Counted from the stretch's first letter, positions 26,048 through 35,849 are shown. The stretch is 59,750 nucleotides of DNA from CAYYAQ01 sp964469555 (GCA_964469555.1 CAYYAQ010000010.1:1-59750); one strand, 5' to 3'. Notes: generated by a model from the letters alone, not told the origin. Numbers and translations: made by a program.

Positions 26048-26512
26048 TCAGGGACGCAGGAGCCCGAGTGAACGCAGGCGATGAATGAGTCGTGGGCGAA
26101 GACGTTCCTCATTCGGCTGCCGCAGATCCGATCGCAACGTCTCGAGGAGCCGTCCGGTCTCGTCGCGGTCTTTCCGTTGCGCCGCGACGAGCACGTCCAG
26201 GGCCGTGCGGCACGCCGGGTCTCCGCCGTGGCGTCTCGCCGACTCGATCGAGGTCGCGGCGCTAGCACCGTCGCCCGCAATCAGGAGAGCCAACGCGAGG
26301 TGAAGGTGTGAGCGACCATTGTCCGGGTGAATCTTTGCGAGAGTCGTCGCGCGGGTTCCGGGCGGTCGCCTTTTGCAGCGCGTGCAACGCGTCGTCGCGC
26401 TTCCCCATCTGCTGCAGGGCGTATCCGTAGCCTTGCCATGTTTTCCAACTGTTGGACTTCGAGCTCAGGGCGCGTTCGTACGCGGTGCGCGCATTACCGG
26501 CTGCCTGCGCTA
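26048..26512 (-). pseudogene. TPR protein remnant with a frameshift
   Basis: Directly after the stop of the 26513 gene the minus strand reads a TPR unit (NARTAYERALSSKSNSWKTWQ, then GYALQQMGKRDDALHALQKA) with no start codon. At about 26345 coding character shifts frame to LAKIHPDNGRSHLHLALALL and continues (AATSIESARRHGGDP) to the stop at 26048. So there is a missing 5' end plus one frameshift. It has the spacing of ordinary tetratricopeptide repeats. Either a deletion scar or assembly error. Confidence 0.55.
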
Positions 26513-29500
26513 TTACTGCTTGTTGAGCCGATAGGAAACCGCGAAGGACTCAACCTTGGGCGACACGGGAGGATCCGTCTGGATGTTGTTCCTCATGATG
26601 AAGCGCCAATTGAAGTACTTCACGTCCTTGGCGAGGAACGACCCGTTGGGTCCACTGAAACTGTTGGTGAACGAGGTCGTGGCGAGGTCGTTTGGCTTCT
26701 CGGTGTAGCTCGTGACGGTGCGGTTGTAGAGATACGCCCACCACCTCCGGCCATTGCGATCGTCGTAGTGGCGAATATGCGCATCGCCCGCCTTCAGCGG
26801 ATCCAACGGGAAGTTCGCGAGGTTCGTCTTGTTGGTGCCGACAACCGGCCAGAACGGGCTCTTGCCGTCGAGCACACTCGCGCCACGGAACTCGGCGACG
26901 ATCGATGTTCCCGGGGGGAGCCTCTGAAGCGGCGGCTCGAAGTCGTAGACGTAGTTCGGCAGGGTGTCGACGGCATTGTATGGGCCGAGGCGCGGGTCAT
27001 CTGTTGCCGCGGTGGTCATCCTGTGCGGATCGGCGATCTCGACGAATCCGCCTGTGACGACCGCAGTCCGCTTGAGGAAGTCGGCCATGACCCAGTAGAC
27101 GGAGTTGTCACGACCAGGAGTGCCGCCGCCTGTGGGGGTGTAACCGCCACTCGCGCGGGTCCAACCGACATGGCTCGGCCCGACGGAGATTGGAGAGGTT
27201 CCGCCGCGACCCGCCGAGTAGGCTCGGAAGTACGGCGTCGGGGCAGACGTCACGGCGAGGCTGATTTGCCACCCGTTGATGCCGCTGGCGATGAAGGGGT
27301 CGCTCACCGGCTTCTCCGGTGAGTCCGGGTAGCTCCAGAAGTCCGCCAGCAGTGGTAGTGCGATGGTGCCGACGCAGCCACCGGTGATCCAGTCGTTGCC
27401 GCCTGTCGAGAGGCTGCGGTTGTTTGCGTTGTGCCAGCCGCCGTCCTTGAACGTGAGGTTCGGAGGCGAGCCGATGATCCGGTTGCCCAAGCCGCCCATG
27501 AAGGGAGACAGGAGGTAGGGATACGGGTTCATCTGGGTGGCCGTGCTACCGTTTACGCCACCTTGGACGATCTCGAGTTCGTCACGCCAGACGAAGAGCG
27601 GGTTCTTGAGCGTTGTGCCCTTCGTCGCGTCCGTGAACTTCGGGAGCGGGAGATATCGGTTCACGCCGCGGGGTTCGAGGATGGCATCCTTGGCGTTGAT
27701 GGAGAGCACTGCGTCGAGATACGCGGGGTGCCGCCCTGGCTGGTGTTCGACCGAGCCGTTGGTCCGCGGGTTGGATGCGTAGTTGACCGCGAAGTAAGTG
27801 GCAAGGCCGGAGTTCGGGAATGATGGGAACGCGCTGCCACTGGCGACGCACGATTCTGGACGGAACTCGCTGTGCCCGAGAAACAGGGACACCTGGTCGA
27901 ACTCGTCGAACGTGATCGCGTTGCCGGCGAACGGAGCCCAGTACATCTGCTCGACATCCAGGTTGAAATCCAGCGGATCCGTGCGTGAGAGACTCATGTC
28001 GATCTCGCGCCAGACCGTTTGCAGGCGACAGCCGTAGGGGTTGAGCGGATTCTGGATCGGCTGGCCGAACGGGGTGCCCGCTGTGTTGAACACGATCTGC
28101 TGCGCAGACGCGAACGCGGTGGGACCCGTGACCGGGCACCAGCGGAGGTTCGAGGACTGCGGTGGCGCCGGGATCTGGTTGACGTTGTCCACGACCTGAG
28201 TCGTCCGAGAAGCCGGTCGTGCGATCAGTTCGCCGGTCGGCAGGTAGGACACCGGGCCGAAGAAGTCATCGCTGCGCCACGCTGCGGCGGGGGTGAGGCC
28301 GCCTTCCTTCGTGATTTCCCCTGGGATGTACAGATTCGGCTTCTCGTCTTCGTCCGAGTGGGCGAAGCGACGCACGACGTACGCGACGATGTTGTCTTCG
28401 AACCACGGCTCGGTGGTGCCGGGTCGGTTGCGCGTGTCGATGGAGAACCCCATCACTACGTTGTCGACGACCTCGAGGTTGGAGATCGGCTCGGCCTGGA
28501 AGTCCAGTGCGTTGCCCGACAGGTCCGCGACGCCATTGGGGCCGCCGACGAGGTGGAGGAAGTAGTTGAAGCGGCGCTCGGCGAACGGCTTGTTCTTGTC
28601 CTCTTCCGCGGCCTCGCGCATGGCGGGATTCAGGAAGAACCCCAGGGTCGGTTGGACGCGAATCGCGGTCTGGGAACCGTTCTCGTCGAAGATCCGGCTG
28701 TGGATCAGATGCGGAGTCTTGTACTTCTCTGGATTGAACGTGCTCGGCTCGATCTTCCGGTCCTTGACGAACTTGGCCATCTCAACCCGGTCCAGGATGT
28801 TCCGCGTTGCGAAGAACACCGTGTCCAGCGCGATCAGCGTGTCCATGTCGATGGGCTTGCTGAACCGGATGATGGCGCCGGCAAATGGTGAGACGAACTC
28901 GTTCGCGATCACGACGCCGGATCCGGCGGGAAGCGGAGTCGGGTTGAAGCTCATGAAGTTCCGCGCGTCGTCGCCGTAATAATTGCTGTTGCTCGTCGGT
29001 TGCGGTCGCAGTCGACGGTGGGTGTACTCCGCGATGATCACCGTTCGAGGCGCGAACTCGCGCAGGAACTCCTCGCGTTCTTTGCCGGCGCGGATCGGGA
29101 AGTTCGGATCGTTGCTGGGATCGAGGTCTTCCAGGATGTCTTCGCCGTTGTGCCCGATGAGCGGGCGCACCAGCACGCGAACGCGCTGGACTCCAGGCTT
29201 TCCGTGGTCGTCCGCAGGGTCTTGCAAGATCTCCATGGACGCGATCGGCGCGCCGGAAGTCGGGACGAGCAAGCGGATCAGGTCCCCACGGTCGAGCTCG
29301 TGGTCGATGCCGTTCTTGTAGATCGTGATCAGCTTGGTCTGCGAGTTCACTGGTTCCACGCCTTCGAGGTACATCAGCATCTCACCGATGACCCGGGGAG
29401 GCTCGGCGTCCCGGATGAAGCCACGGGCCAGGTCGGCGGAATTGTCGTTGGCGTTGCCGGACCGGAAGTCTCGGATGATGCTGTTGAAGCCGTTGTTGTT

Positions 29501-30373
29501 GCGCCCGCGCAGCGTGCCGTTCGGATCCTGGGCCATGCGGTCGATCTTGAGCTTCCCCTCGAGCGCGATTGCGAGGCGGATGTTCGCGCCTTTCTGGTCC
29601 GGGGACTCGGGCATCCCGCTCGCAGTGTTGCGTGAGCCGTAGATGAGACCTTCGGTTCCGAGGAGGATCGCGTCGATGATGATGAGGTTGTCGCGGACGG
29701 CAATGCGCGTGTCGATGACCTGGAAGTCGCCCTCATACTTGTTGTCGTTGGGGTCGCCCACGATCTGGAGAAGCTGGATCGCCTCGGTGTTCTTGGGGCC
29801 GAGGACCCGGCCGTACTGGTCCTTCGCGTAGAAGAAGTCGTCGGTGATCTCCAGCGTGTTGGAGAAAACCAATCGTATGCCGGCGTTGCGGGGCACGACC
29901 GAGTAGGGAGAGACCGTCGAGTTTCGACCAAACTGATTCGGCGACACCGAGCGCACGTTCCGGTCAAGCCTGTCCACTGCAGTGACGAATTCCGGGGATC
30001 CGATCTCACGCGTGATCAGCAGGCGCGGCTGCAGCGTGTCCGGATTGGCACTGATGAAGTCGTAGAGGATTTCATCGTCCCTCTTGTTGGATCCACTGTC
30101 GCGCTCGTCCTGGATGTCGATGCCGACCAGAGTGTCGGACTGGAACAGGTCGATCACCGTGCTCCCGGCGATGTTGCGCAGCCCGTAGACGTCGACGAGC
30201 TTGCCGTACTGAATGCTGACCAGGTGCCCGCCGGTGTTGGCGCCGATGCCCGAGGTCCCGGATCCGCCGGAGCCGCTACAGCCACTGAGGGCGAGGCCGG
30301 CAAGCAGGCAGCCTGACAGGGCGAAGCGCGTGAAGATCGTGTGAATTGGGATCACAGGTGATGTCTCGTGCAT
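26513..30373 (-). CDS. Very large surface lipoprotein with Ig-like segments, 1286 aa
   Basis: From ATG 30373 the N-terminus has a lipobox LALSGC (lipid Cys 32) followed by a Ser/Gly spacer, so it is an outer-surface lipoprotein. GAGG lies 5 nt before the ATG. The chain is rich in beta-strand patterns. AGAIIRFSKPIDMDTL near the middle is the SbsA/Big_5 Ig-like signature, and RNAGIRLVFSNTLEITDDFF earlier is a second, so several Ig-like repeats probably alternate with unknown modules. No catalytic motif is seen. It stands without operon partners; what follows is a TPR remnant. Likely a structural or adhesive cell-surface protein (inference). Confidence 0.75.
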   Translation of the reverse strand: MHETSPVIPIHTIFTRFALSGCLLAGLALSGCSGSGGSGTSGIGANTGGHLVSIQYGKLVDVYGLRNIAGSTVIDLFQSDTLVGIDIQDERDSGSNKRDDEILYDFISANPDTLQPRLLITREIGSPEFVTAVDRLDRNVRSVSPNQFGRNSTVSPYSVVPRNAGIRLVFSNTLEITDDFFYAKDQYGRVLGPKNTEAIQLLQIVGDPNDNKYEGDFQVIDTRIAVRDNLIIIDAILLGTEGLIYGSRNTASGMPESPDQKGANIRLAIALEGKLKIDRMAQDPNGTLRGRNNNGFNSIIRDFRSGNANDNSADLARGFIRDAEPPRVIGEMLMYLEGVEPVNSQTKLITIYKNGIDHELDRGDLIRLLVPTSGAPIASMEILQDPADDHGKPGVQRVRVLVRPLIGHNGEDILEDLDPSNDPNFPIRAGKEREEFLREFAPRTVIIAEYTHRRLRPQPTSNSNYYGDDARNFMSFNPTPLPAGSGVVIANEFVSPFAGAIIRFSKPIDMDTLIALDTVFFATRNILDRVEMAKFVKDRKIEPSTFNPEKYKTPHLIHSRIFDENGSQTAIRVQPTLGFFLNPAMREAAEEDKNKPFAERRFNYFLHLVGGPNGVADLSGNALDFQAEPISNLEVVDNVVMGFSIDTRNRPGTTEPWFEDNIVAYVVRRFAHSDEDEKPNLYIPGEITKEGGLTPAAAWRSDDFFGPVSYLPTGELIARPASRTTQVVDNVNQIPAPPQSSNLRWCPVTGPTAFASAQQIVFNTAGTPFGQPIQNPLNPYGCRLQTVWREIDMSLSRTDPLDFNLDVEQMYWAPFAGNAITFDEFDQVSLFLGHSEFRPESCVASGSAFPSFPNSGLATYFAVNYASNPRTNGSVEHQPGRHPAYLDAVLSINAKDAILEPRGVNRYLPLPKFTDATKGTTLKNPLFVWRDELEIVQGGVNGSTATQMNPYPYLLSPFMGGLGNRIIGSPPNLTFKDGGWHNANNRSLSTGGNDWITGGCVGTIALPLLADFWSYPDSPEKPVSDPFIASGINGWQISLAVTSAPTPYFRAYSAGRGGTSPISVGPSHVGWTRASGGYTPTGGGTPGRDNSVYWVMADFLKRTAVVTGGFVEIADPHRMTTAATDDPRLGPYNAVDTLPNYVYDFEPPLQRLPPGTSIVAEFRGASVLDGKSPFWPVVGTNKTNLANFPLDPLKAGDAHIRHYDDRNGRRWWAYLYNRTVTSYTEKPNDLATTSFTNSFSGPNGSFLAKDVKYFNWRFIMRNNIQTDPPVSPKVESFAVSYRLNKQ

Positions 30374-30727
30374 GGACCTCAATCCTTGCGGGGGGCAAAT
30401 CAACTGGCAGGGCAACGCCACGATGGTAAGCCGGTCGTCTGTACCGGTGTGACGCTAGTAGATAGGCGCGTAGTCACGCAGGAGCACTGTAGTCCGCCCT
30501 GGTCATAGAGGCAATTCCCGCATCTCCCGAGATTCATCACATCTTCGTTTGTACGGGCGGTTTCGCTCATTCCGGACCGTCTCGATCTGAGCCTTTCGCG
30601 GCTGGTCCACGGCCCGGCTCAGGCTGGCCCCGGCCGCGATGGGGCTTCCCCCCGGACCCGAGTGGAACTGCCAGCACAAGCGCGTTTTCGGTTGACCCCG
30701 CCGCGGCCTGGCGGGTTGAGTGGGTCC
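30374..30727. other. Divergent intergenic region
   Basis: 354 bases between the lipoprotein gene (-) and the methyltransferase gene (+). It should hold both promoters. The antisense frames here are open by GC bias only. Confidence 0.4.
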
Positions 30728-31708
30728 ATGGAAGGCACCATCGCGGGACCGATCTGCCCTCGCTGCTTCGCGGCGCCGGGGAGTAGCACGCGATGCGCCG
30801 GGTGTGGTCTCGAATTCGAACTCGCGGGCAACCTGCTCGACACCCTGGGCCCGGAAGAGCGCGGGGCGGATGCGGCCCGGGTGGAGCGCTTCTACGCGAA
30901 GAATCCTTTTCCTGGGTACGCGCCAGCGGACGATGCCGGTTCGCTCCTCGATCGGTCGCGTCGCTCCGCGTTCCTGAGCGAACTCGACGCGGCGATTCCC
31001 GCGCGCGCCCGGGTCCTGGATTGCGGTTGCGGAACAGCCCAACTCGCCGCGTTCCTGGCACTCGCAGGGCCTCGGCGCACCGTGTTCGGGTTCGACGGTT
31101 GTCGGGAGTCGCTCGAGCTCGGCGAGCGCTTCCGTGCGGCGACGGGGACTTCGAACCTGCAGCTCGTGCGGGCGGACCTCTTCGGCTTGCCGATCACGGC
31201 CCGGAGTTTCGATGTCGTCATCTGCCGGGGCGTGATTCATCACACCCCGGATCCGGACGCTGCCGTCGCGAGCGTGGCGGACGCGGTGGCGCCGGGTGGC
31301 GTGCTGGTGTTGGGTTTCTACGAGTCGCAGGCCCGGCTGTTCCACCGCGCGCGCCGGTGCATCGCGTGGGTGACGCGGCGACCGGTGTCGTTGCTGGATC
31401 CGATTCTCCGCCGTCGCGACGTCGACGCAGAGAAGAAGCGGATCTGGATCGAGGATCAGTACCGGCATCCGCTCGAGCACATCGTGCCCCTGCCGAGAGT
31501 GGTGCGTGTGCTGGACGAGCTGGGATTCGAGTGGGTGCGCACGGTGCCGCCGGCGCCGCTGGGGCAGTCGATGTTCGAGGCGACGCCGGGTGCGACGGGT
31601 GCGTCGCTGGCGATGTTGCGATTCAGCTGGATGCTGCGGGGACTGCGCGACCCGGACGCGGGGCTGGTCTGCTACGTCGCCCGCCGCCGCCCCGGAACCG
31701 GCAGCTAG
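30728..31708 (+). CDS. SAM-dependent methyltransferase with an N-terminal zinc ribbon
   Basis: 326 aa from ATG 30728. Residues ~8-30 are a four-Cys ribbon (CPRC ... CAGCG). RFYAKNPFPGY follows, typical of a subgroup of methyltransferases that begin with such a ribbon. The Rossmann core has motif I VLDCGCGTAQLAAFLA, acidic FGFDGCRESL, DLFGLPITARSFDVVICRGVIHHTPDP (motif IV/post) and VAPGGVLVLGFYE. The C-terminal third with basic residues (RRRDVDAEKKRIW) is an insert common in this group. Its substrate is unknown. It ends tail to tail with the 31705-33705 gene, the two stop codons sharing a palindromic CTAG. Confidence 0.85.
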   Translation: MEGTIAGPICPRCFAAPGSSTRCAGCGLEFELAGNLLDTLGPEERGADAARVERFYAKNPFPGYAPADDAGSLLDRSRRSAFLSELDAAIPARARVLDCGCGTAQLAAFLALAGPRRTVFGFDGCRESLELGERFRAATGTSNLQLVRADLFGLPITARSFDVVICRGVIHHTPDPDAAVASVADAVAPGGVLVLGFYESQARLFHRARRCIAWVTRRPVSLLDPILRRRDVDAEKKRIWIEDQYRHPLEHIVPLPRVVRVLDELGFEWVRTVPPAPLGQSMFEATPGATGASLAMLRFSWMLRGLRDPDAGLVCYVARRRPGTGS

Positions 31709-33705
31709 CGGATCTGCAGCGACTTGATGGCCTGGGTCCGGATGGACTTCGGCACCGTCGGGTCTCGAGTCAGCTCCTGCAGGAGGGCCCGAGACTCGAT
31801 CGTGCGATTCAGGAAGCGGAGGGTGATGGCGCGGTAGTACCGTGCCGAGGCGTGGCGCGGGCGCGCCCGGATGACGTCGAGGAGCGTGTGGTCAGCCACT
31901 TCGTACTCTCTGGCATCGAATGCGAGGAGGCCGCGCAGGAACTGCGACGCCGGGTCCTCTGGTCGACGGCGCTCTAGTTCGGACGCGATGGTCGAAGCCT
32001 CGGTTGTCGGCAGTACCTGCATCGTCAGGACGATCAGGGGTTCGTGGGGGTCTTCAAACGCGGACTCTTCGCGCCAGGCGAGTCGCACCTGTTCGACGAC
32101 CCTGTCCGGTCGCTCCATCTGGCGGTAGAGGCGGGCGAGATTGCAAAACGACATGTGGCGGGTCCGACCCAAGCGCAGAGGAACGCCGACAGCTCGCACC
32201 AACATCCGCTCGGCCTCCTTGTACCTCTTCCGGTCGGCGAGGAAGTTCCCGTACTCGTTGATCGCGTTCAGGAATCCCGGGTCCAGCGCGAGCACTTCCT
32301 TCCAGAGTTTCTCCGCCTCGTCGAAGTCGCCGAAGCCGCGCCTGAGTCGAGCGAGCGCGTCGAGGTTCCGAACGCAACGCCGGTTGGTCGAGGCATCGCG
32401 GATGAGGCGGTTGGTGTCGTCTCGCCACGCGCCGTTGTTCTGGTAGATGACGGTCGCGGAGATCACCAGCCAGAGGCCGACCAGGGGGACCATCCAGCGT
32501 CGCCGCGCGAGCGTCGAGCCCCACGCGACGAGGAATGCGATGGCGAGTGTCGGGGTGAAGTAGAGCCGCTCCGCGAAGATCGTCCCAATCGGGAAGGGCA
32601 CGTTCGAGACCATGAACCCGAAACCGAAGAAGCACGCGCACGAGACGAGGAGCAGTGGGCGGGTCTTGCGGAACGCGATGCCAGCGGCGGTCCACGCGAG
32701 CAGGATCGCCCCAGCCAACAGGAACCGGAGATCGAACGTGGACGCCGCCAGGTCGAAGGTGACAGGGCCGTAGTCCGAAGTGAGACCGACGGGCCAAAGG
32801 CACTTCCACAGGCCGTATCCCCACAACATCACTCCCGTCTGGATGCGGGTCGCCATGCCCTCGTGCCAGAGCGGGTTTGCCACGTAGGCCGCGGGCGTGT
32901 TCTCGATTCCGTCGAGGGCGAACTGACGCAAGACCAGGAACAGGATCAGTGGCGGCAGGCCTATCGCCAGGAGTCGCATCGCAGCGGTCGCATTCAGTCG
33001 TGGACCACCGGTGTGCGCCCGCGCGAATGCGTAGACGAAGAACAACGGCAGCCACGCGAGCGCGCTCTCCTTCGATGCGAACGCCATGAACAGCAGCACT
33101 CCCGCGCCGAGGGCATGGAGATGCGACGGCGCCCGGCAGCAGCGTGCGGACGACACCGCGAACAGGAGCGCCTGCGCCCCGAAACAGAAACCGAACAACT
33201 CGGCGCGGCCCACGATCCCGGCGACGGTCTCGCTGTGCAGCGCGTGCAGACCGAAGACCGCGGCGCCGAGCAACGCCGGATAGAAACGTGAGGTCAACCG
33301 GGCGATGAGAGAGAACGCGAGCAGGACGGACCACGCGTGCAGCAAGACGTTGATCAAGTGGTGTGGGACTGCTTCGAGGCGCGGGTCCGCGTCGACGCCA
33401 CCCTGCAGTTCGTTGGTGAGTGCGTAGCTGAGGATGGTGACCGGACGGTAGAGCCGGGTCTTCGTGCCGTGGTCCCCTTCCCAGTAGTTCGCGGCGAAGT
33501 AGTCGGACAACGGTCGCAGCTCGGCGACCATCGGATTCGGGTCTCCTCCTGGTAGCTTCGCCTTCGCGAGCAGCGGGTCGTCGAGCGCGTATTGGTTCAT
33601 CACGGATGGTGCGTACACGCCGAGCACGATGATGAACAAGGCCGACAAGAGCGCCACTCGCTTGACGCGGGACGGTTGCTCCACAGTCTCGCGGGAATCC
33701 CTCAT
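31705..33705 (-). CDS. Multi-pass membrane protein with PMT-like N-half and C-terminal TPRs
   Basis: 666 aa from ATG 33705, which overlaps the stop of the carbamoyltransferase gene (ATGA). About ten membrane segments cover residues 15-440. The first outer loop has NQYALDDPLLAK, then YRPVTILSYALTNEL and HHLINVLLHAW, the layout of the large glycosyltransferase-like proteins of the PMT/DUF1736 type. Residues ~470-660 hold TPRs: AEKLWKEVLALDPGFLNAINEYGNFL, YKEAERMLVRA and YEVADHTLLDVIRARPRHASARYYRA. Members are thought to transfer a sugar from a lipid carrier to protein. Coupling with the carbamoyltransferase suggests joint work on one extracytoplasmic glycan or glycoprotein. Confidence 0.8.
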   Translation of the reverse strand: MRDSRETVEQPSRVKRVALLSALFIIVLGVYAPSVMNQYALDDPLLAKAKLPGGDPNPMVAELRPLSDYFAANYWEGDHGTKTRLYRPVTILSYALTNELQGGVDADPRLEAVPHHLINVLLHAWSVLLAFSLIARLTSRFYPALLGAAVFGLHALHSETVAGIVGRAELFGFCFGAQALLFAVSSARCCRAPSHLHALGAGVLLFMAFASKESALAWLPLFFVYAFARAHTGGPRLNATAAMRLLAIGLPPLILFLVLRQFALDGIENTPAAYVANPLWHEGMATRIQTGVMLWGYGLWKCLWPVGLTSDYGPVTFDLAASTFDLRFLLAGAILLAWTAAGIAFRKTRPLLLVSCACFFGFGFMVSNVPFPIGTIFAERLYFTPTLAIAFLVAWGSTLARRRWMVPLVGLWLVISATVIYQNNGAWRDDTNRLIRDASTNRRCVRNLDALARLRRGFGDFDEAEKLWKEVLALDPGFLNAINEYGNFLADRKRYKEAERMLVRAVGVPLRLGRTRHMSFCNLARLYRQMERPDRVVEQVRLAWREESAFEDPHEPLIVLTMQVLPTTEASTIASELERRRPEDPASQFLRGLLAFDAREYEVADHTLLDVIRARPRHASARYYRAITLRFLNRTIESRALLQELTRDPTVPKSIRTQAIKSLQIR

Positions 33706-35390
33706 GCGCCGGATGGGCTGACCGAGTCGTGCGCCTGTCCGTTGGAGTCCACCACGCGCGAGTCCACGACGAGGGCGTCGAGTCGGCTGCGTTCGAATGC
33801 CCTGACCGCGTCGGCTTGTGTGCGGACGAGGGGCGAGCCGCGCAGCTTGAAGTCGGCCATCAGTAGCACCGGATCGTCGAGTGTCATGAGGAGTGCGTGG
33901 AGCTCCGGGTCGCGCCGGCTCGTCACGATGTGCGGCCACGCGGTGCCATCCGGGGTCACCGCCGAGGCGGCGATGTCGCGCAACCGTTCCCGCGCGGCGA
34001 GCTGCAGGCGAAGGAAGGGCGCGTCGCCGGATGGGAGTTCGAAGAATCCCGCCGCGAGATCTTCAGGTACGGCAACGCGGCAGGTCAGGAACGGTTCGAA
34101 GACCTGGATCGCCTCCAGCAACCTGCGATTTGCGTTTTCCGCGCCTGGGCACGCCATGACGCAGCGGTTTGGGGTGCTCTGATCGCCGAACTCCATCTCT
34201 CCGCGCGACCAGCCGATGACCTCGCCTCCCAGCAGTCGCTGCTTCATCTCCGCGACCAGTCGATCGGACAGGTCGCTGGTGCCCGGCGCGGCGGTCCGGC
34301 TCAGGTTCAGATCGAAGCTGGAGTCCGTGCGGCTCCCTCCTTCGACGGCGTGGTGGACGAACAGCGCGGCGCCGAGTGCCCCGCCGGCTTTCGTCGCGGA
34401 TGCGGGGATGAACAGATCGGTGAACGGTCCGTCCGCCAGCACCCGCGCGTTGACCCGCCGATTCGTCGCCAACTGCCCGGCGAAGCAGAGGTGCGGGCTG
34501 GGCGTGCGTTCGTGCGCGGTCCGAGCGAGCGCGAGGACCCGGTCCTCGAGGACCTGTTGCAAGCTCGCCGCGATGTCTGCGTGGCGGGTGTCCGCGCCTT
34601 CGATCAGGAGGAGGTCGCCCGAGAAGCGCGCTGGCCCGAGGTGGTCGCACAGCGAGTCGTCGTAGAGCCGTTGGGAGTCGAACGAGAAGCGAAACGGCGC
34701 CTGGTCGATGGCGAAGGGCCCGTCGGCACCCTGCACGAGGTGGTCCATCACTTCGGCGAACGCCGGCTTGCCGTACCCCGCGAGGGCCTCGACCTTGTGC
34801 TCGTCCTCGCCGGGGATGAAGCCGAGGAACTGCGTGATCGCGGAAGCGAACAGACCGAGGGAGTGGGGGAAGGTCACCTCGGCGTGAACCTCGAAACGCG
34901 TGTCGTGACCGGCGCCGATCGACGCCGTCGCCCACTCGCCTTCGTTGTCGACGGTGAGCACCGCGGCGGAATCGAACGGGGATGTGTAGAATGCGTTCGC
35001 ACCCAGCGCGAGTTGCTGGTCGGTGAACAGCACGCGCGCGGCGTCGACGCCGAGTTCCTTCGTGATGCGGTTCTTGATCCATATCCGGTCGCCCAGCGAC
35101 GCGAACATGACGTGCGCGAAGCTGCGCGCGGAACGCGGGAAGGCCTTCATCTGCGCCGCGAGTATTCGCTCGAACTTGCGCAGTGGCTTCTCGTAGAAAA
35201 CGACGTGATCGAGGTCGGGGGCCCGGATCCCAGCCCGCTCCAGACAGAACTGGATCGCCTGGACAGGAAACGAGGGATCGAGGGAGATGCGGCTGAACCT
35301 CTCTTCCTGCGCGGCGGCGACAGTCTGGCCATCGACGAGGAGCGCGGCGGCTGCGTCGCTGTGGAAGGCCGAGATACCGAGGATTCTCAT
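33702..35390 (-). CDS. NodU/CmcH/TobZ-family carbamoyltransferase
   Basis: 562 aa from ATG 35390, whose first base overlaps the stop of the gene before (TGATG). The N-terminal Kae1-like part shows MRILGISAFHSDAAAALLVDG, AAQEERFSRI, TVDNEGEWATAS and GEDEHKVEALAGYGKP. Further on come LCFAGQLATNRRVNARVL (usual family form AGGVALN) and KAGGALGAALF. The C-terminal YrdC-like fold carries the carbamoyl-phosphate-handling domain, with ADFKLRGSPLVRT. These enzymes make a carbamoyl-adenylate and move the carbamoyl group to a sugar or alcohol hydroxyl. GQ in place of GG may be a tolerated change. Its acceptor is unknown. It forms a three-gene translationally coupled operon with its two neighbours. Confidence 0.92.
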   Translation of the reverse strand: MRILGISAFHSDAAAALLVDGQTVAAAQEERFSRISLDPSFPVQAIQFCLERAGIRAPDLDHVVFYEKPLRKFERILAAQMKAFPRSARSFAHVMFASLGDRIWIKNRITKELGVDAARVLFTDQQLALGANAFYTSPFDSAAVLTVDNEGEWATASIGAGHDTRFEVHAEVTFPHSLGLFASAITQFLGFIPGEDEHKVEALAGYGKPAFAEVMDHLVQGADGPFAIDQAPFRFSFDSQRLYDDSLCDHLGPARFSGDLLLIEGADTRHADIAASLQQVLEDRVLALARTAHERTPSPHLCFAGQLATNRRVNARVLADGPFTDLFIPASATKAGGALGAALFVHHAVEGGSRTDSSFDLNLSRTAAPGTSDLSDRLVAEMKQRLLGGEVIGWSRGEMEFGDQSTPNRCVMACPGAENANRRLLEAIQVFEPFLTCRVAVPEDLAAGFFELPSGDAPFLRLQLAARERLRDIAASAVTPDGTAWPHIVTSRRDPELHALLMTLDDPVLLMADFKLRGSPLVRTQADAVRAFERSRLDALVVDSRVVDSNGQAHDSVSPSGA

Positions 35391-35590
35391 CAGTACTGGC
35401 TGCGCGCGTTCGGTGGGGGGACGTCGTCGCGGAACGCGGGTCGTCCACGACCTAGCTTCGCCACGATTCCAAAGGGCAGGAGCAGCGTCCAGTAGAGGAC
35501 GTAGAGCAGCACGCGTGAGAAGCTGGCGCCCGAGTGAATCCCGAGTCGCTTCCATCTGCCGACGAATGATTCGTTGGGGGGTTGCGCCAC
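35390..35590 (-). CDS. Small membrane protein of the carbamoyltransferase-associated (SxtJ-like) kind
   Basis: 66 aa from GTG 35590; no ATG lies in frame nearby. A basic start (GRWKRLG) precedes FSRVLLYVLYWTLLLPFGIVAKL, one strong helix of the pattern SRxLLxxxYxxxLxPFxLxxK, then a charged tail. This matches the last helix of SxtJ-like proteins that sit next to carbamoyltransferases, but typical SxtJ has about 130 aa and more helices, so this is a short form or a different small subunit. Stop and next start overlap as TGATG, strong evidence for real translation and for coupling with the carbamoyltransferase. Confidence 0.65.
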   Translation of the reverse strand: MAQPPNESFVGRWKRLGIHSGASFSRVLLYVLYWTLLLPFGIVAKLGRGRPAFRDDVPPPNARSQY

Positions 35591-35849
35591 GGGAGAGATT
35601 GCACGGGCTCGGTCGGTCGCGTGCAACAGGCAACCGATGGCGGCGCAAAAGTCCACTGAGCCGGGTCTTCGTATCAAAACCCCACGGGGTCCGACAGCGC
35701 TCCAGGTGTTTCGGTTCCGGTTCCCAGTGCAAGCCGCTGGGCGTACACCCAATAGAACTTGCTCAACGACCAGTGGGAGAAGCGAGCCAGTCGGCGTAGG
35801 ATCCCCAACCTTCACCCGGTGGGTGAAGTCCATGTACCGGAGACCATCC

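Noticed and set aside
31705..35590. Saxitoxin-type or other natural-product cluster
   Set aside because: A carbamoyltransferase and an SxtJ-like protein alone do not make such a cluster; there are no polyketide or peptide synthase genes, and these families are common in surface-glycan contexts.
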